DNA of 64,000 bases. Source: Saccharum officinarum (taxonomy: Eukaryota > Streptophyta > Magnoliopsida > Poales > Poaceae). The stretch spans positions 4,138,407 through 4,202,406 of the forward strand of contig CM036160.1 of NCBI GenBank assembly GCA_020631735.1, given 5' to 3'. Shown piece after piece: positions 1-12,240 of this stretch. Within the stretch, counting starts at the first letter, position 1; the number at the start of each line of letters is the position of its first letter. The position numbers and the translations under genes are program-made. Under the pieces are notes generated by a model. The model saw nothing but the letters and a program-made list of their open reading frames with translations. It did not search any database and was not told the DNA's origin.

Positions 1-11
1 ATCAATTCTCT

Positions 12-1612
12 ATGAAGTTCTTGAGAAGCTTGCCCAAGAGATTTGATACATTGATCACCGTGCTAGTGAGGACTACATTGAAGGATTCAACTCCTCAACA
101 AATATTTCAAGAGGTGATGACCGATGATTCATATAGAGAAGATGATGAGAAGGATGAGTTGGTCAAGAAGAAGAAGAAGGAAAATGAAAAGAAAGATGAT
201 GAAAAGAAGAAGAGTGTGGCATTCAAAGCCACCACATCCAAGGGCAAGTCCAAGATTGAATCATCAAGTGATGAAGACTCAAGCTCTTGTGATAGTGATG
301 ACATTGATGAGAAGATGGCTCTCTTTGTCAAGCAATTTGGCAAATTCATGAAGAAGAAGGGCTATCGTGCAAGGAGGAGGAAGAACTCATCTAAGAAGAA
401 TGAGCATAACATGAGATGCTTTAGATGCCATAGCAAGGATCATCTTATTGCAAAGTATCCTTATGATAGTGATGATGAAGATGCTATCAAGAAGAAGAGG
501 AAGAAGCAAAAGAAGAAGCAAGAAAAGAAGGAGAGCTCTCATAAAAGGAAGAATGATTCTCATGTTGCTACATGGGATAGTGATGATTCCTCAAGTGATG
601 ATGATGACGACTACAAGAGCAAGAAGAAGGGACATGCTAGCATTGCCATCCAAAAGAAGGTCTCCCTCTTCGACACTTCATCATGCTTCATGGCTAAGGC
701 CGCTAGGTATCATCCGATGATGAGAGTGATCATGATAATGCTAGTGATAGTGATAGTGATGAAGAGGAATTCACTAAAGATGAACTAATCACTATGCTAG
801 AAGATTGCACTCAACATTTTCAAGAATCTAGAAAGGAGTGCAAGGGCTTGCTTAAGGAAAAGAAAAACCTTATGCAAGAACTTGATGAGCTTAGGGCATC
901 TTATGAGAGTCTAAAGGAAGACCATAAGAAGCTTCAAAAGTCTCACATTAAGCTAGAAGAAGCTCATTCCTCTCTAGTTGAAAAATATGAAAACATACCA
1001 ACTAATGTTGAGAAAGCTAAAACTTGCAACATAGGCATATCATGTGATATAATTGATGAAACTTTTCATAAGCCTATTATTGTTGCTCCTACTAACCCTT
1101 CATGTAGCTCATCTACATCATCCTCATCTAGTAGTGATGGTTTCACTTGTGACTCCACACTTATAGTTGAGAATGAAAATCTCAAGAAGGAGGTAAAAGA
1201 GCTCAATCACACATTAGCTAAGGCTTATGGTGGTGAGGACCGCTTGCTTATGTGCTTGGGTAGCCAAAGAGCTTCTCTCTACAAAGAGGGATTGGGCTAT
1301 AACCCCAAGAAAGGCAAGGCCGCTTTTGCTCCTCACAAGACTCGTTTTGTGAAGAACAATGGTAGCTATTGCAAAAGTTGCAAGCAAGTTGGTCACATAG
1401 AGCAACATTGCATGAACAAGAAATCCAATGCAAATGTATCCTCAATCAAGTTTAATTCTTTCTATATGCTTACCAAGGGTACAAATGGTGTTCATGCTAA
1501 GTTTATTGGTACACCATGGATGGGCTCAAAGAAGAAAGCCATTTGGGTACCAAAGAGCTTAGTCTCTAACCTTGGAGGACCCAAACAAGTTTGGGTACCT
1601 AAAAAGAATTGA
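12..1612 (+). pseudogene. copia gag (nucleocapsid part), frameshifted
   Basis: Two open segments in different frames, 12-788 and 794-1612, together read as the C-terminal part of a copia gag. The first is very rich in Lys, Asp and Ser and holds a damaged zinc knuckle: Cys-X2-Cys-X4-His is present at 417-443, but the last Cys codon is TAT (456-458), so the fourth ligand is Tyr. A frame change near 710 leads to the second segment, which has a heptad-like Glu/Lys/Leu stretch (probable coiled coil, about 820-1010), a Ser-rich linker and an intact knuckle Cys-X2-Cys-X4-His-X4-Cys at 1370-1411. It stops with TGA at 1610-1612, after which the protease part reads in another frame. In a working element this protein packages the RNA in the cytoplasmic particle; this copy is broken. 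Confidence 0.85.
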
Positions 1613-1655
1613 TCTTGTCTTGTAGGTCAATTACAAAGCCGGAGGAAGGCATTGG

Positions 1656-4600
1656 GTGCTTGATAGTGGGTGCACTCAACATATGACCGGAGACTCTTGT
1701 ATGTTCAATTCAATTGATACAAGTCAAAATGGTGGTTTTGATGCTATCACTTTTGGCAACAACAAGAAAGGCAAGGTCAAGGGGCTTGGTAAAATTGCTA
1801 TCTCAAATGACATGAGCATATCTAATGTGTTGCTAGTTGAGAGCTTAGATTTCAATCTTTTATCGGTGGCACAACTTTGTGATCTTGGCTTCAAGTGCAT
1901 ATTTGGTAGTGATGATGTTGAAGTCATAAGTGTTGATGGATCAAACTTGATATTCAAAGGATTTAGACATGGTAGCTTATACTTGGTTGACTTCAATGAT
2001 AGTGAGACACAATTGACATCATGCTTGCTTAGTAAATCTAGTATGGGTTGGTTATGGCATAGAAGGCTTGGTCATGTTGGAATGAAACAATTGAACAAAC
2101 TTTTGAGGCATGACTTAGTTAGAGGATTGAAGGATGTCACCTTTGAGAAGGATAAACTATGTAGTGCTTGTCAAGCCGGCAAACAAGTTGGAAATACACA
2201 TCCTAGTAAGAGTGAGATGAGCACATCAAAGGCATTTGAGTTATTGCACATGGACTTGTTTGGGCCAACAACATACACTAGCATTGGTGGAACAAGTATG
2301 GCTTTGTGATAGTGGATGACTACACTAGATATACTTGGGTGTTCTTTCTCTATGACAAGAGTGATGTTTTTGATCTATTCAAGTCTTTTGTCAAGAGGGT
2401 ACAAAATGAGTTTGAGACTACCATCAAGAAGATTAGAAGTGACAATGGTAGTGAGTTCAAGAACACAAGAATTGAGGAATTGTGTGATGATTTTGGTATT
2501 GGACATCAATTCTCACCAACATACACTCCTCAATCCAATGGTGTAGTTGAAAGGAAAAATAGAACTTTGATTGATATGGCTAGATCAATGCTTAGTGAAT
2601 ACAATGTGAGTCATTCATTTTGGAGTGAAGCTATCAATACGGCTTGCTATTGTAGTAACCGTCTCTATTGCCATAGGAAGCTTGGAAAGACACCATATGA
2701 ACTATTGAATGGAAGAAAGCCCAACATTGCATACTTTAGAGTGTTTGGTTGCAAATGCTATATTCTCAAGAAAGGCACTAGATTGAGCAAGTTTGAAAAG
2801 AAATGTGATGAAGGGTTCTTACTTGGTTATTCTACCACAAGCAAATCATATAGAGTTTGGAATCTCACAAATGGCACCTTGGAAGAAGTTCATGATGTTG
2901 AGTTTGATGAAACCCAAGGGTCTCAAAATGAAGCTCAAAACCTTGATGATGTGAGAGGAGATCAATTATCAAATGCAATGAAGAACATGGACATTGGTGA
3001 TATAAGGCCGATGCAAGTTGATGATGATGATATTCATGTGATCAACCAAAGTGTGCAAATTAATACAAATCAAGCAAGCTCTAGTGGTTCTCATGATGAA
3101 GTGCAAGTTCAAGGTCAAACAAGTGAAAGCAATCAACTCCCAATACTCCAACCTACTAGCATTGCAAGAGATCATCCGTTGGACCAAATCATTGGTGGAA
3201 TTCAAAGTGGTGTTCAAACTAGATCAAGATTAGCATCCTTTTGTGAGCATTACTCATTTGTCTCATTAGAAGAACCAAAGAAGATAGAAGATGCATTGAA
3301 GGATTCCGATTGGGTGAATGCCATGCATGAAGAACTAAACACCTTTGCTAGAAATCAAGTTTGGAAACTTGTTGAGAGGCCAAAGAACTACAATGTGATT
3401 GGTACTAAGTGGGTCTTTAGAAACAAGCAAGATCAAGATGGCATGGTTGTAAGGAACAAAGCAAGATTAGTAGCACAAGGATACACTCAAGTTGAGGGTC
3501 TTGACTTTGGAGAGACATATGCACCGGTTGCAAGATTGGAGGCAATTAGAATCTTATTAGCATATGCTTGTGCACACAACATCAAGCTCTATCAAATGGA
3601 TGTCAAGAGTGCATTTCTAAATGGCTACATCAATGAAGAAGTTTATGTTGAGCAACCTCCCGGTTTTGAAGATGACAAGAAGCCCGACCATGTTTACAAG
3701 CTAAAGAAGGCATTGTATGGTTTGAAGCAAGCACCTAGAGCATGGTATGAGAGGTTGAGGGACTTTCTTCTCTCTAAAGGGTTCAAGATGGGAAAGGTTG
3801 ACACCACTCTCTTCACCAAGAAACTTGGAAATGACTTGTTTGTGTTGCAAATCTATGTGGATGATATCATTTTTGGATCAACCAATCTAGACTTTTGTGA
3901 AGAGTTCGGAAATATGATGGCTAATGAGTTTGAGATGTCTATGATTGGAGAGCTTAGTTACTTCCTTGGACTTCAAATCAAGCAAATGAAGAATGGCACT
4001 TTTGTAAGTCAAGGCAAGTACATCAAGGACATGATCAATAAGTTTGGATTGCAAGACGCTAAGCAAATGAGCACACCAATGGGCACTAATGATCAATTGG
4101 GTATTGATGATAGTAGAAACATGGTAGATCAAAAGCAATACCGGTCCATGATTGGAAGTTTGCTCTATGTCACCGCTTCTAGGCCGGATGTGATGTTTAG
4201 TGTGTGCAAGTGTGCAAGATATCAAGCTTCACCTAGAGAAAGTCACTTGAAAGCCACCAAGAGAATATTAAGATATCTTAAGGGCACTCATGATGTTGGA
4301 TTGTGGTTTCCAAAGGGGTCTAATTTTGAGTTGATTGGATATTCGGACTCCGACTATGGTGGATGCAAGATTGATAGAATGAGCACAAGTGGCACTTGTC
4401 AATTGCTTGGAAGGTCTCTTGTTTCATGGTCATCAAAGAAACAAAATAGTGTTGCACTATCTACCGCTGAGGCCGAATATATTAGTGCCGGTAGTTGTTG
4501 TGCACAATTGCTTTGGATGAAGGCCACTTTGAATGACTTTGGAATTAAATTCAAGAATGTGCCTTTGTTTTGTGATAATGAAAGTGCTATCAAGATGACA

Positions 4601-4807
4601 CAAAATCCGGTTCAACATTCAAGAACCAAGCACATTGACATAAGGCATCACTTCATAAGAGACCATCAACAAAAGGGTGATATTAGCATTGAAAGCATTG
4701 GCACTGAAGATCAACTAGCCGACATATTTACAAAGCCACTTGATGAAAAGAGATTTTACAAGTTGAAGAATGAATTGAACATACTTGACTTCTCCAACTT
4801 GAAATGA
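1656..4807 (+). pseudogene. copia pol: protease, integrase, reverse transcriptase, RNase H
   Basis: The segment begins next to the protease motif Asp-Ser-Gly-Cys (1662-1673). It continues through the pre-integrase His/Cys zinc module (about 2055-2200, Trp-His-Arg-Arg-Leu-Gly-His then Cys-X2-Cys). Near 2292 one base is missing, moving the reading from 1656-2309 into 2306-4807. That part holds the integrase core (Asp-Asp-Tyr-Thr-Arg at its start, then Ser-Asp-Asn-Gly-Ser-Glu-Phe and Val-Glu-Arg-Lys-Asn), the reverse transcriptase with Tyr-Val-Asp-Asp at 3854-3865, and a copia RNase H ending in an Ala-Asp-Ile-Phe-Thr-Lys-Pro motif. Domain order IN before RT marks Ty1/copia. The 833-codon second part is uninterrupted, so decay is modest. 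No env-like frame follows. Confidence 0.93.
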
Positions 4808-5872
4808 GTGCACCCCCACATTTTTATATGACATGCCTCTCCTCCAACATAGCAAGGTAAAGTTGTTTGGCATATCATTCATACTTTGCTAAGGACATGG
4901 TTAGAACATATAGACATATTTGCATGACAAATAGGCTCATTCATTAAAATCAAATGATTTTGATGTATATATGGTACCACTATTGCTTTTATGTTTGATT
5001 AATCTAGTGGTAGCATATGACATGTTTGTGGGCTTGCAAACCTAGTGTTGAATCTAGAAAATGAGCTCATGATGTGTAATTCAACATGGTCAAGATAACC
5101 CTTATACTTCATGAGGTGTGAAAAAGCTTGTCCTTGGATCAAACCGAATTACATATTCTAGGCAAGTGATCTAGATTAAACCATAATTTGGACTCCCTCA
5201 TATTGATTGACTTATCTCTCACTAAAATTGGCACCTTTTTGGTGATTATTGACAAAGGGGGAGAGAAAAGTCACAAAGATAAAAGGTTAAGTTACTAAGG
5301 GGGAGAGAATAATCAAAGGGAGAGAGAATAGTCACAAAGAGGGAGAAAGATATAGTAAGGGGGAGAGAAATTAAAATTGAGCACACAAGTAGGGGAGCAA
5401 GCTCATGGATTATCTGTTGCATTTGTATGTGCATTAACATGATGAATTGTTGCATTGCAAAGCTTAAATTCATATTCATGATTGTATGGCGATTGCTAGA
5501 AATAGAACTTAAATGATGATTTGTTAAGAATAGCTTTACAAGAGGTATCTAGACACCTTTGCTTATAATGTTGATCTCACGGGGTACTTTAGTGTTTGAG
5601 ATCTTTACAAGTGATGTATTACAAGTGGTGTCTAGCTACATCGATGCTAAGGGTGGTATATAAAGGCAACTCCGATTGGTATCACGCTTCAAAGGTCCAT
5701 TCTATATACCTTAGCATCAATTTGATAGTAGTAACTCTCCCAAAATTCAAATCCATACTTATGTGTACAATTGAACCAAACTCATGTAAGCACATATGTA
5801 GGGGGAGCTAATACTATTGAAATTAAAAATTGTTTTCATTTCATATCTTTGTGATGGTTGTCATCAATTACC
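4808..5872 (+). other. post-pol spacer of the copia element, no gene seen
   Basis: About 1.07 kb between the pol stop and the terminal purine tract. Some SIRE-lineage elements carry an env-like frame here; only short frames are present and none is convincing. The interval holds a cluster of purine tracts, annotated separately. Confidence 0.7.
5254..5370 (+). repeat. cluster of polypurine-tract-like repeats
   Basis: At least five purine runs of the form AAGGGGGAGAGAA lie at about 5254-5270, 5297-5309, 5315-5328, 5336-5350 and 5357-5370, with related runs near 5391 and 5800. All resemble the terminal polypurine tract at 5873-5886. They could be auxiliary plus-strand priming sites or a decayed tandem array. 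Confidence 0.75.
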
Positions 5873-5886
5873 AAAAAGGGGGAGAT
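5873..5886 (+). other. terminal polypurine tract
   Basis: The run AAAAAGGGGGAGAT directly abuts the first TG of the 3' LTR, as expected for the plus-strand primer. Confidence 0.85.
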
Positions 5887-6526
5887 TGAAAGCCCAAGTT
5901 TGGTTTTGGTAATTAATGACACCAAGTTGCTAATGCCATGTGTTAAGTGTTTTGAGTTAGGCATAAGCAACACATGTGATGAAGGTGTATGTGGCAAGGA
6001 GTGGTGGCCACAAGATCACAAAGAGATGGTGCATGGACATAAAATGATGATCATGGTGGAGATGCACATGATGATCAAGTGAAAGAGAAGGATCTAAGAG
6101 CGCAAGGCAAAGGTATAACTATAGGGTTTTCCTTTTGCCGGTCTAAGATGAGTAGAGAAGTGATTGACCGGATTTAGGATACATAGCCGACTATCAAGAG
6201 GGGCAATCACGGTTAGCTCGGGAATCAAGTGCCACTAGATCAATGTCTTGAGCATATGCATTAGGATCTAGTAAAGAGCTAACATAACGCCTTGGAAAAT
6301 GATTGTGAAATGCTAACACACATGCACATGGTGGTGTACACTTGGTGGTGTTAGCACGTTTGAGAAGGCGGTGGAGTTTGAGCAGTAGAGAGGGGTTTGG
6401 GTTCCTCTCTCCCTCCCGCCGAGCTTGTGAGGCGGGATTCGGCGCTTTTTGGAGAAGTGAAATGCTTATTTTCTACTGCGCCAAAAGTCAGAAAAGAAAC
6501 AGAGGCGAACGGAGGTCACAAAGATG

Positions 6527-7050
6527 ACCGGACGCTGAACCGGACGCGGTCCTTGCATGACCGGACGCGTCCGGTCAGTGTTCAGCGTCTGTGCGGTTTT
6601 CAGTTTGATGATCGGACGCGCAGCGCGTCCGGTCACTGATGACCGGACGCGTCCGGTCATCCAGGGAGCTTACTGGACTCTAATCGGACGCTGGCACTGT
6701 GGTGTCCGGTCAGTTCAACAGCGCGTCCGGTCAGTTCTCCTGAGCGAATCAGAGCGCGCGACCGGCGCGTCCGGTCCCTCACGTAACTGGAGCGTCCGGT
6801 CAGGCGTCCAGAAGGGTAGAGCGAAGCGGAGTAACGATCGGACGCGCGGCGCGTCCGGTCACGTGCGATCGGACGCGTCCGGTCTCAACGGGAGCATACT
6901 GGAATGCGACCGGACGCGGGCACTGTCGCGTCCGGTCAATCGGTTCAGCGCGTCCGGTCACGGCAACGGCTAGTTCTAACACGCACTGTTTCTTGCTGTC
7001 GTGTAGTGACCGGACGCGTCCGGTCACCCTGACCGGAGCGTCCGGTCAGT
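6527..7050 (+). repeat. array of CCGGACGCGTCCGG palindromes and half-sites in the LTR
   Basis: The 14-mer CCGGACGCGTCCGG is its own reverse complement. Full copies occur at 6561-6574, 6643-6656 and 7010-7023. Interrupted copies (6612-6634, 6838-6861) and many half-sites GCGTCCGGTCA fill the rest, lying just upstream of the TATA box. Confidence 0.9.
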
Positions 7051-7098
7051 GCGTTTTTCGCTGCGTCGTCTGTAACGGCTAGCTACGTACCCCTTCGT

Positions 7099-7106
7099 TA
7101 TAAATA
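7099..7106 (+). promoter_or_regulatory. TATA box of the copia LTR promoter
   Basis: TATAAATA stands about 50 bp downstream of the last palindrome and upstream of a CA-rich leader, a good match to a plant core promoter in the U3 part of the LTR. Confidence 0.65.
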
Positions 7107-9780
7107 GACGTTGGCCGGGGTTTGAGGGTAACTCTTGCACATTTTGAGAACTAGAGACATACTTTGAGCTAGAGAACAACCCCTCCACTCATCTCTTTGC
7201 ATAGTTGCACATCTTGAGTGAGATTGAGTGAGATTCAAGTGCATTGCTTGAGAGTTGCATTCTAGAGGCACTTGATCTTCGAGTTGCTGCGGATTTCTTG
7301 TTACTCTTCCGTGTTTCCCGACATGGTAGACGGCTTGGAGCAGCGGAGGTGATTGAGCTCATAATTGGAGATTGTTGGAGCCTTCACCAAGTGTTGTAAG
7401 GGGTTCTTGATCCTTCCCCGTGGGAGTTCGCAAATTGGATACTCTAGTGGAGCTCGTGGCTTGGAGGATCCCCATCTTGTGTGCGGTTGTGCGGCGCCCG
7501 CCGAGGGCTCGACTCTTGATAGTCGATTAGCTCGCGAACCGACAAGTGGGTGCATCGCCACAACGAGGAGTAGCTTGACGGGAAGCAAGTGAACCTCGGT
7601 AAAAAATCTTGTGTCTTCTCTTTACCGAGGATTTCTCTTGTGGTTGATCATTGTGATTGATTCTTCGAGTGCTTTACTTCTCTACATCGTTGGTATAAGA
7701 ATCAAGTCACTTGCTCTTTACTTTCTCGTACTACTTCTAGTGTAGCTTGTTTAGAGTAACTTTTATCACATAGGAGTAAGTAGCTTAGTGACCTAGCTTT
7801 GTTGGTGTGTATTAAAGATCATAGCCTTGCTTCACTAAGTTGTATAGGTGGCTTGCATAGTATAGTTGAGCTAGTGCTAGAATTAGCTTAGCCATCTTTT
7901 ATACTAACGTGGTTGTTTAGTGTAGCTTGTAGATTTTTGAATAGGCTATTCACCCCCCCTCTAGCCATTCGGACCTTACACCGAGCCGCGGGGAGGAGCC
8001 GCCCGCCTGCCCTTACCACCAGCTGGAGCCTCGCCATTTCCTTGTTTGCGCGTGGTTCATAGCACGCCAACCGGATTAGGTGCTCCAGCAGCGTGATAGG
8101 GCAGCCAGCTAGCTTTCGACCCCCGCCCGGGCGCTGGCATGCGTCTCCGGCCAGCAATTTTGTTTTGGCATGTTGCTCACCACAGGCCTCGAGCGCCGCC
8201 GCGGTCTGTGGGTTGAGGGTAAGGCCGGTGGGGTTGCCGCGGTTCGATTGCTCGTACCTGTGAACTCTCCTTGACTCCCTCTAACTGGTGTTTCCCTTTC
8301 TTCGGCCAGTGCACTCGTCGGGGGTGGGCTGACGCGTCGGTGTCAGCCGAGGAGCGCCGCCGCACCGCCCCCTCGCACGTGGTCGGGTCACCTCGGTCTC
8401 CCTCTGCCCCAACCGTTACCACAGCGCGCACCTCGGTAAGTCCCTCATGCTTCCCCGCCAGCCCTACCGTCTCGGGGTTGCGCTGGATCACCGGAACGGC
8501 CGCGCCATCTCCGCTGGCCGCCGCCCAACCACTGTAGTGAATCCTAGGGTGCCTCCCTGTGCTCCTCTACGTCCTATCGGCGGCGGATGGAGCGTAGTAG
8601 GTGGTCGGCTCGGTTGCTAGGCCAGCGCGGGTCCCTAGTGACCGGCGTAGCAGCCGTGTGCCGTCGGAGCGCCGCGCCGTCGCGCGCCCTTGCCCAGGGA
8701 TCTCCTCGTTGTAAAGACGGGTTAGTCCGAGGGCCTTGGTGCAAAATGTCTGTCTGTAGGAATAGTGGTTGGTGCGGTTTTGCCTTTTCGTCGAAGAGTA
8801 GGGTCTCGGGTGTAAGTTGCCATCGCGCGGGCCGTTCTCGCGATCGGGCCGGTTGCTGGGCCGTCAGTGCTGAGCGCGCCTGCGCTCCAGCGTGGGCTGT
8901 AGTGGGCCGCTGGGCCGTTTGGTGCCAGTTGGCCGTTTCCGTTTCTAAAGCCTTTTCCGATTTAGTCTTTAAACGTAAACTTGTGAAATTAATATACCCT
9001 GTTGTAGGTGTCCAAAAATGGTGAAACCAATTTGGTTAGATTCATAAAATCATGATCTATCTAAAGGTGTAATGAGTTCATGTAGGGTTATAATATTTTA
9101 GGCAGACTCTATTTAGTTCGAGACGTTTAATATTATCAAACATGAACTTATAGGAATTTTGAGGAACAATCAGTGATAGTATTAATTCTAGAAATTTTAT
9201 AGTAAGCTAACCATATTATTGGGTGTTCACTGTAAATTTTGTAGCTCTAGAATGATTAGGTGGCTAAGAATCGCTAATGAGCCCTAGGCTAATATAGATT
9301 AAACCGATAAAGATAAGTAAAGTGAAACCTTGGGTTTGTATAGCAAAAATACCCTTGGAAAATGGCGCATTACTTGTTAACATAGACACGTGGCCTAGAG
9401 CGTTAGTCGATGAGCTAGTTCATTAGCCCGAGAGGCGTACTCGTAACTTAAGTATTTCAGTCACCGTTGATTATTCACGTTTCCGTTGCATCACATTGCA
9501 TATCATATAGGGACGACAGTGGATCGTGGAGTCGACTGGAGTAGCAGAAAGGTGGTGTCTTGATGATCGTGTCACCATGGTGGAATGCTAACTTGGTTAT
9601 TTTACCCAGGCAAGCACCGGTGCATAACCTCTATTATTCTGCACTTTATTTTATGCTTGTGCATTAAGTTTCAAGGAGTTGAATGAAACCCACTTGCATA
9701 TATATATGTCCTGATCCCATGAGTCTTACTAGTATGATAGGGACGTGTAGCATGCTATGCTATAGGATTCCGGTAGAAGC

Positions 9781-9801
9781 CGAGTGATTGTCTGTCACTC
9801 G
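9781..9801 (+). other. conserved LTR hairpin, copy in LTR C
   Basis: CGAGTGA and TCACTCG form a perfect 7-bp stem around a 7-nt loop. It follows a GGTAGAAG context shared with the hairpins of LTRs A and E. Confidence 0.7.
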
Positions 9802-10559
9802 CGAGAGATAGGAATTATAATATGGTTACTATTATCATGCCACTATCATATGGAATATAAATGTACATGGATAATTGGAGACCGGGCGGAACGGATTGGA
9901 TGGACTTGGACCTAGTTGGACAACAGAGCGGGGCTCTGGTTGCATTTGTTCCGCCTGTGTCAATTAAGGACCGTTCGTTGCATTGGACCCTGGTCAAGTC
10001 ACAGATCTTCTTATCCCGAGCATATACTAGCGGATGGGGGCTAGGAAGACTTGTTACTCTCTTGTCATGGGCTCCGGCTCTTTCCGGACCGACTGATTGG
10101 AGGCGGGGATAGGTGGAGGTCTTAGCACCGTATTGAGGCCGGGCCTCAAGTACGGGAGCTAGGAGTCCAAGTTTGGACGGGGACCTGGAAACCTGTGACA
10201 GGAGGGGAACGGGTTGGTCTTGCTTGTGCCTGGGGTACAAGCGAGGCGTGTGTTTTTCGGGGTACCCAGCTGGGCACATTGATTCGCGAATCGCCGTTTC
10301 TGCGTGACGGTACGGCTTGACTACGCTCTGGCATCGTAGTAAGAACTGGCAGTTGAAAGATGAAGAAATGGTTCCTTTTGCTCAACCCTTGCTTGATTAT
10401 AGTCTAGCTGCTTACATAGAAGGTTGGATAAGAAATGAAATACGGCTATTAAAAGTAAGAAATTAAGGACACACTCTTAGCGTTGCTTCTCGCAAATAAA
10501 AATCCACAAGCCAGAAAGCCTTGCATAATCCTTGGAGTCTTTTTACTTCCTCCTGGCGG

Positions 10560-10613
10560 GTAAGTATTGCAGAGTACAATTGAGTACTCAGGGTTTGTTC
10601 TACCCTGTTGCAG
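10560..10613 (+). other. conserved 54-nt GTAAGT...TTGCAG block, LTR C
   Basis: Starts GTAAGT, ends TTGCAG, with the stem GAGTAC (10572-10577) / GTACTC (10584-10589) inside. Length and motif order match the blocks at 21228, 22982 and 46004. Confidence 0.7.
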
Positions 10614-11089
10614 GTGGCAGGTGCTGGTAAGCTGACACTTGTGTGTGAAAATCTCCTGGTGGGCTCAGCGAGGATTTCCTTTGCGATACGGAGTAGAGTT
10701 TATTTATGAAACTCTCACCAAAAGTTTTACAAGGGAACATACTATTAACTTGTTATCAATTCTTGAATATAAACGTTCTTCATGTAAATGTTTAACTAGT
10801 CATTAAATGGTTTCATTTCCGCTGAACTCTGATAATGTTTTATATTCCGTTGTTATAACTACATAATGAATTACTCTGATGTTGTACTAAAAGGGATATA
10901 AGAAATGGTAAGGATGTTGTAAGCTTTACTCTCTCATTTGTGATCCTGATGTAAAAATGTGGATCTTCGAGTTCTCCCTTGCGGTGTGCTCGACGGAATC
11001 GCGTAGTTTAGTGTTCTCCCCGAGGTACTTAGTGTCTAATGAAAGACGAGTACCCTTGGGAGGGCATTAGATTATGCGGTTCTGCCACA

Positions 11090-11194
11090 GATACCCCCTA
11101 CTATAGCTATGTCAGTAGTTATGAGATTCAAGAGCGAAAGACTACCAGTGCCAAGAGGAAGCGTTCTATGAAAGGTGGAATCACATTTTGTTAA
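11090..11194 (+). pseudogene. NB-ARC gene copy 1, 3'-terminal fragment
   Basis: The last 105 nt match the C-terminus of copy 2 (15085-15189), ending in Thr-Phe-Cys-stop. The 5' part is cut off by LTR C. The C-run after GATA has five Cs here against six in the open copy 2, which would shift the frame, so this copy was probably already out of frame at this point. Confidence 0.85.
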
Positions 11195-12240
11195 TTTTGT
11201 CATTACCTGTCTTATGTAGGAACATAGATTTGCTCTTTTTTGATTTTTGGGTAGGATGCCACAAATTACAGCACAGCCGCACTGGGCTACATTTTCATAA
11301 TGTGAAATATAAGTGCTTGTCTACGTAATAACTCATGAAGCGGAGGCATATATTTCCATGGGAGATGGGACATGGTTGAGTTCCTTGCCAAGTTGCCATT
11401 GGTTTTACTCTGACCAGATGGATCCTGAACCTGGTACTGATATACTGTGTATAGGCATGAATGGAACAATTGTCAATTTCCTCCCAACCTCTTGGTTTCA
11501 GTCTATTGAAAGACTGCTACCAAAACCTTGTTGCAGTTCAAACCATCCACAACAGTGAGACTGTTGGATCAGTGGTGAACCTACCCTGGTTTTCTCTTTC
11601 TGATGCTTCAGAATCGACATGTGCGGCTTAAGTGCTCCAATGCCTTGCATATGCTCTATGAAACTGCACAAGATGTCTGTCTACCTGAGCAAGTTCTTCA
11701 GGTCAATTTAGAAATTTTTAACTCGCAGCCTGTGGCGTGTGAAATGTGAAGTCGCCACATAATGCTTTCCTGCACGCATTTCGTTTCCACAGTAATATGG
11801 AATTTTCTTAGTTTGATTTGGACATTTGGTCATTGCACCTAGAAGTACAGGAAAGTGATGTTTATTTTCTGACCGTAGAAATCTTAACCAGTGAATCCAT
11901 TACCACTTAGCAGAATATTCTGCATGTCAGCAACTGTCCGGGCTGGAGGCAATCTGGACCGTTGGATCCTGTTTGTGCGGCCAGGACCTGTCGACCAAGT
12001 CTCCCTCTGCTCCCATGGCCCCACCTGGACCCCACAGGTCCCACCATGCTTCTCCACTTTTTTGGGTACGATGTCGTAAGTTACAGCAGAATCAATTCTG
12101 ATGTGTAAGCCTATTTCATATATGAAGTGTAACTGCTTATATCTACATAGTATATAATGACGCATGAGTCAGAGGCATATATTTTCATGGAATACGGTGA
12201 ATCCTTCCCAGTTGTTGGTTTTACTCCAGAGCCAGAAGCA
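11195..12240 (+). other. duplicated 3' flank of NB-ARC copy 1, with fragment of F-box 5' flank
   Basis: The 3' flank (about 11195-11890) is repeated behind copy 3 at 25510-26390. At about 11884-12058 it carries sequence found just upstream of the F-box gene (26390-26510), but at about 12058 this breaks off and a second copy of the flank (compare 11255-11400) begins. No gene is supported in it. Confidence 0.7.

Larger units (their letters stand above)
1..7980 (+). mobile_element. Ty1/copia retrotransposon, SIRE/Maximus-like, 5' part outside window
   Basis: The order gag, protease, integrase, reverse transcriptase, RNase H, long post-pol spacer, purine tract and 3' LTR is that of a Ty1/copia element. 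A long LTR of about 2.1 kb, a Lys-rich gag and several AGGGGGAGA tracts fit the SIRE/Maximus lineage; that assignment is inference. The 5' LTR and primer-binding site lie before the window. The coding part has several frame breaks, so this copy cannot be autonomous. The element sits inside a long gypsy LTR (C) that resumes at 7981; the putative 5-bp target copy on the right would be ccgag (7981-7985), but its partner is off-window. Confidence 0.9.
5887..7980 (+). repeat. 3' LTR of the copia element
   Basis: The LTR begins TGAAAGCCC after the purine tract and ends CCTTACA before sequence that belongs to another element, giving about 2,094 bp with TG...CA ends. It holds a GC-rich palindrome array (6527-7050), a TATA box at 7099-7106 and a C-rich stretch near its end. 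The exact right end is inferred from the TG/CA rule and the change in composition at 7981. Confidence 0.8.
7981..11089 (+). mobile_element. long gypsy-type LTR (LTR C), right part, Tekay/Del-like
   Basis: The interval shares its internal order with the LTRs at 15201, 17671 and 42548: a GC-rich block (7981-8900), an AT-rich stretch, a hairpin (9781-9801) and a GTAAGT...TTGCAG block (10560-10613). It ends GGTTCTGCCACA at 11089, where NB-ARC gene sequence resumes with gatac, the presumed 5-bp target copy. The copia element above is inserted in it, so the left half is off-window. It cannot be decided here whether it is a solo LTR or part of a full element. Confidence 0.75.

Noticed and set aside
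4808..5886. env-like gene in the copia element
   Set aside because: SIRE relatives may carry one, but only short unrelated frames are present here.
6527..7050. CRISPR array
   Set aside because: Irregular spacing, palindromic units within a eukaryotic LTR; not a CRISPR.
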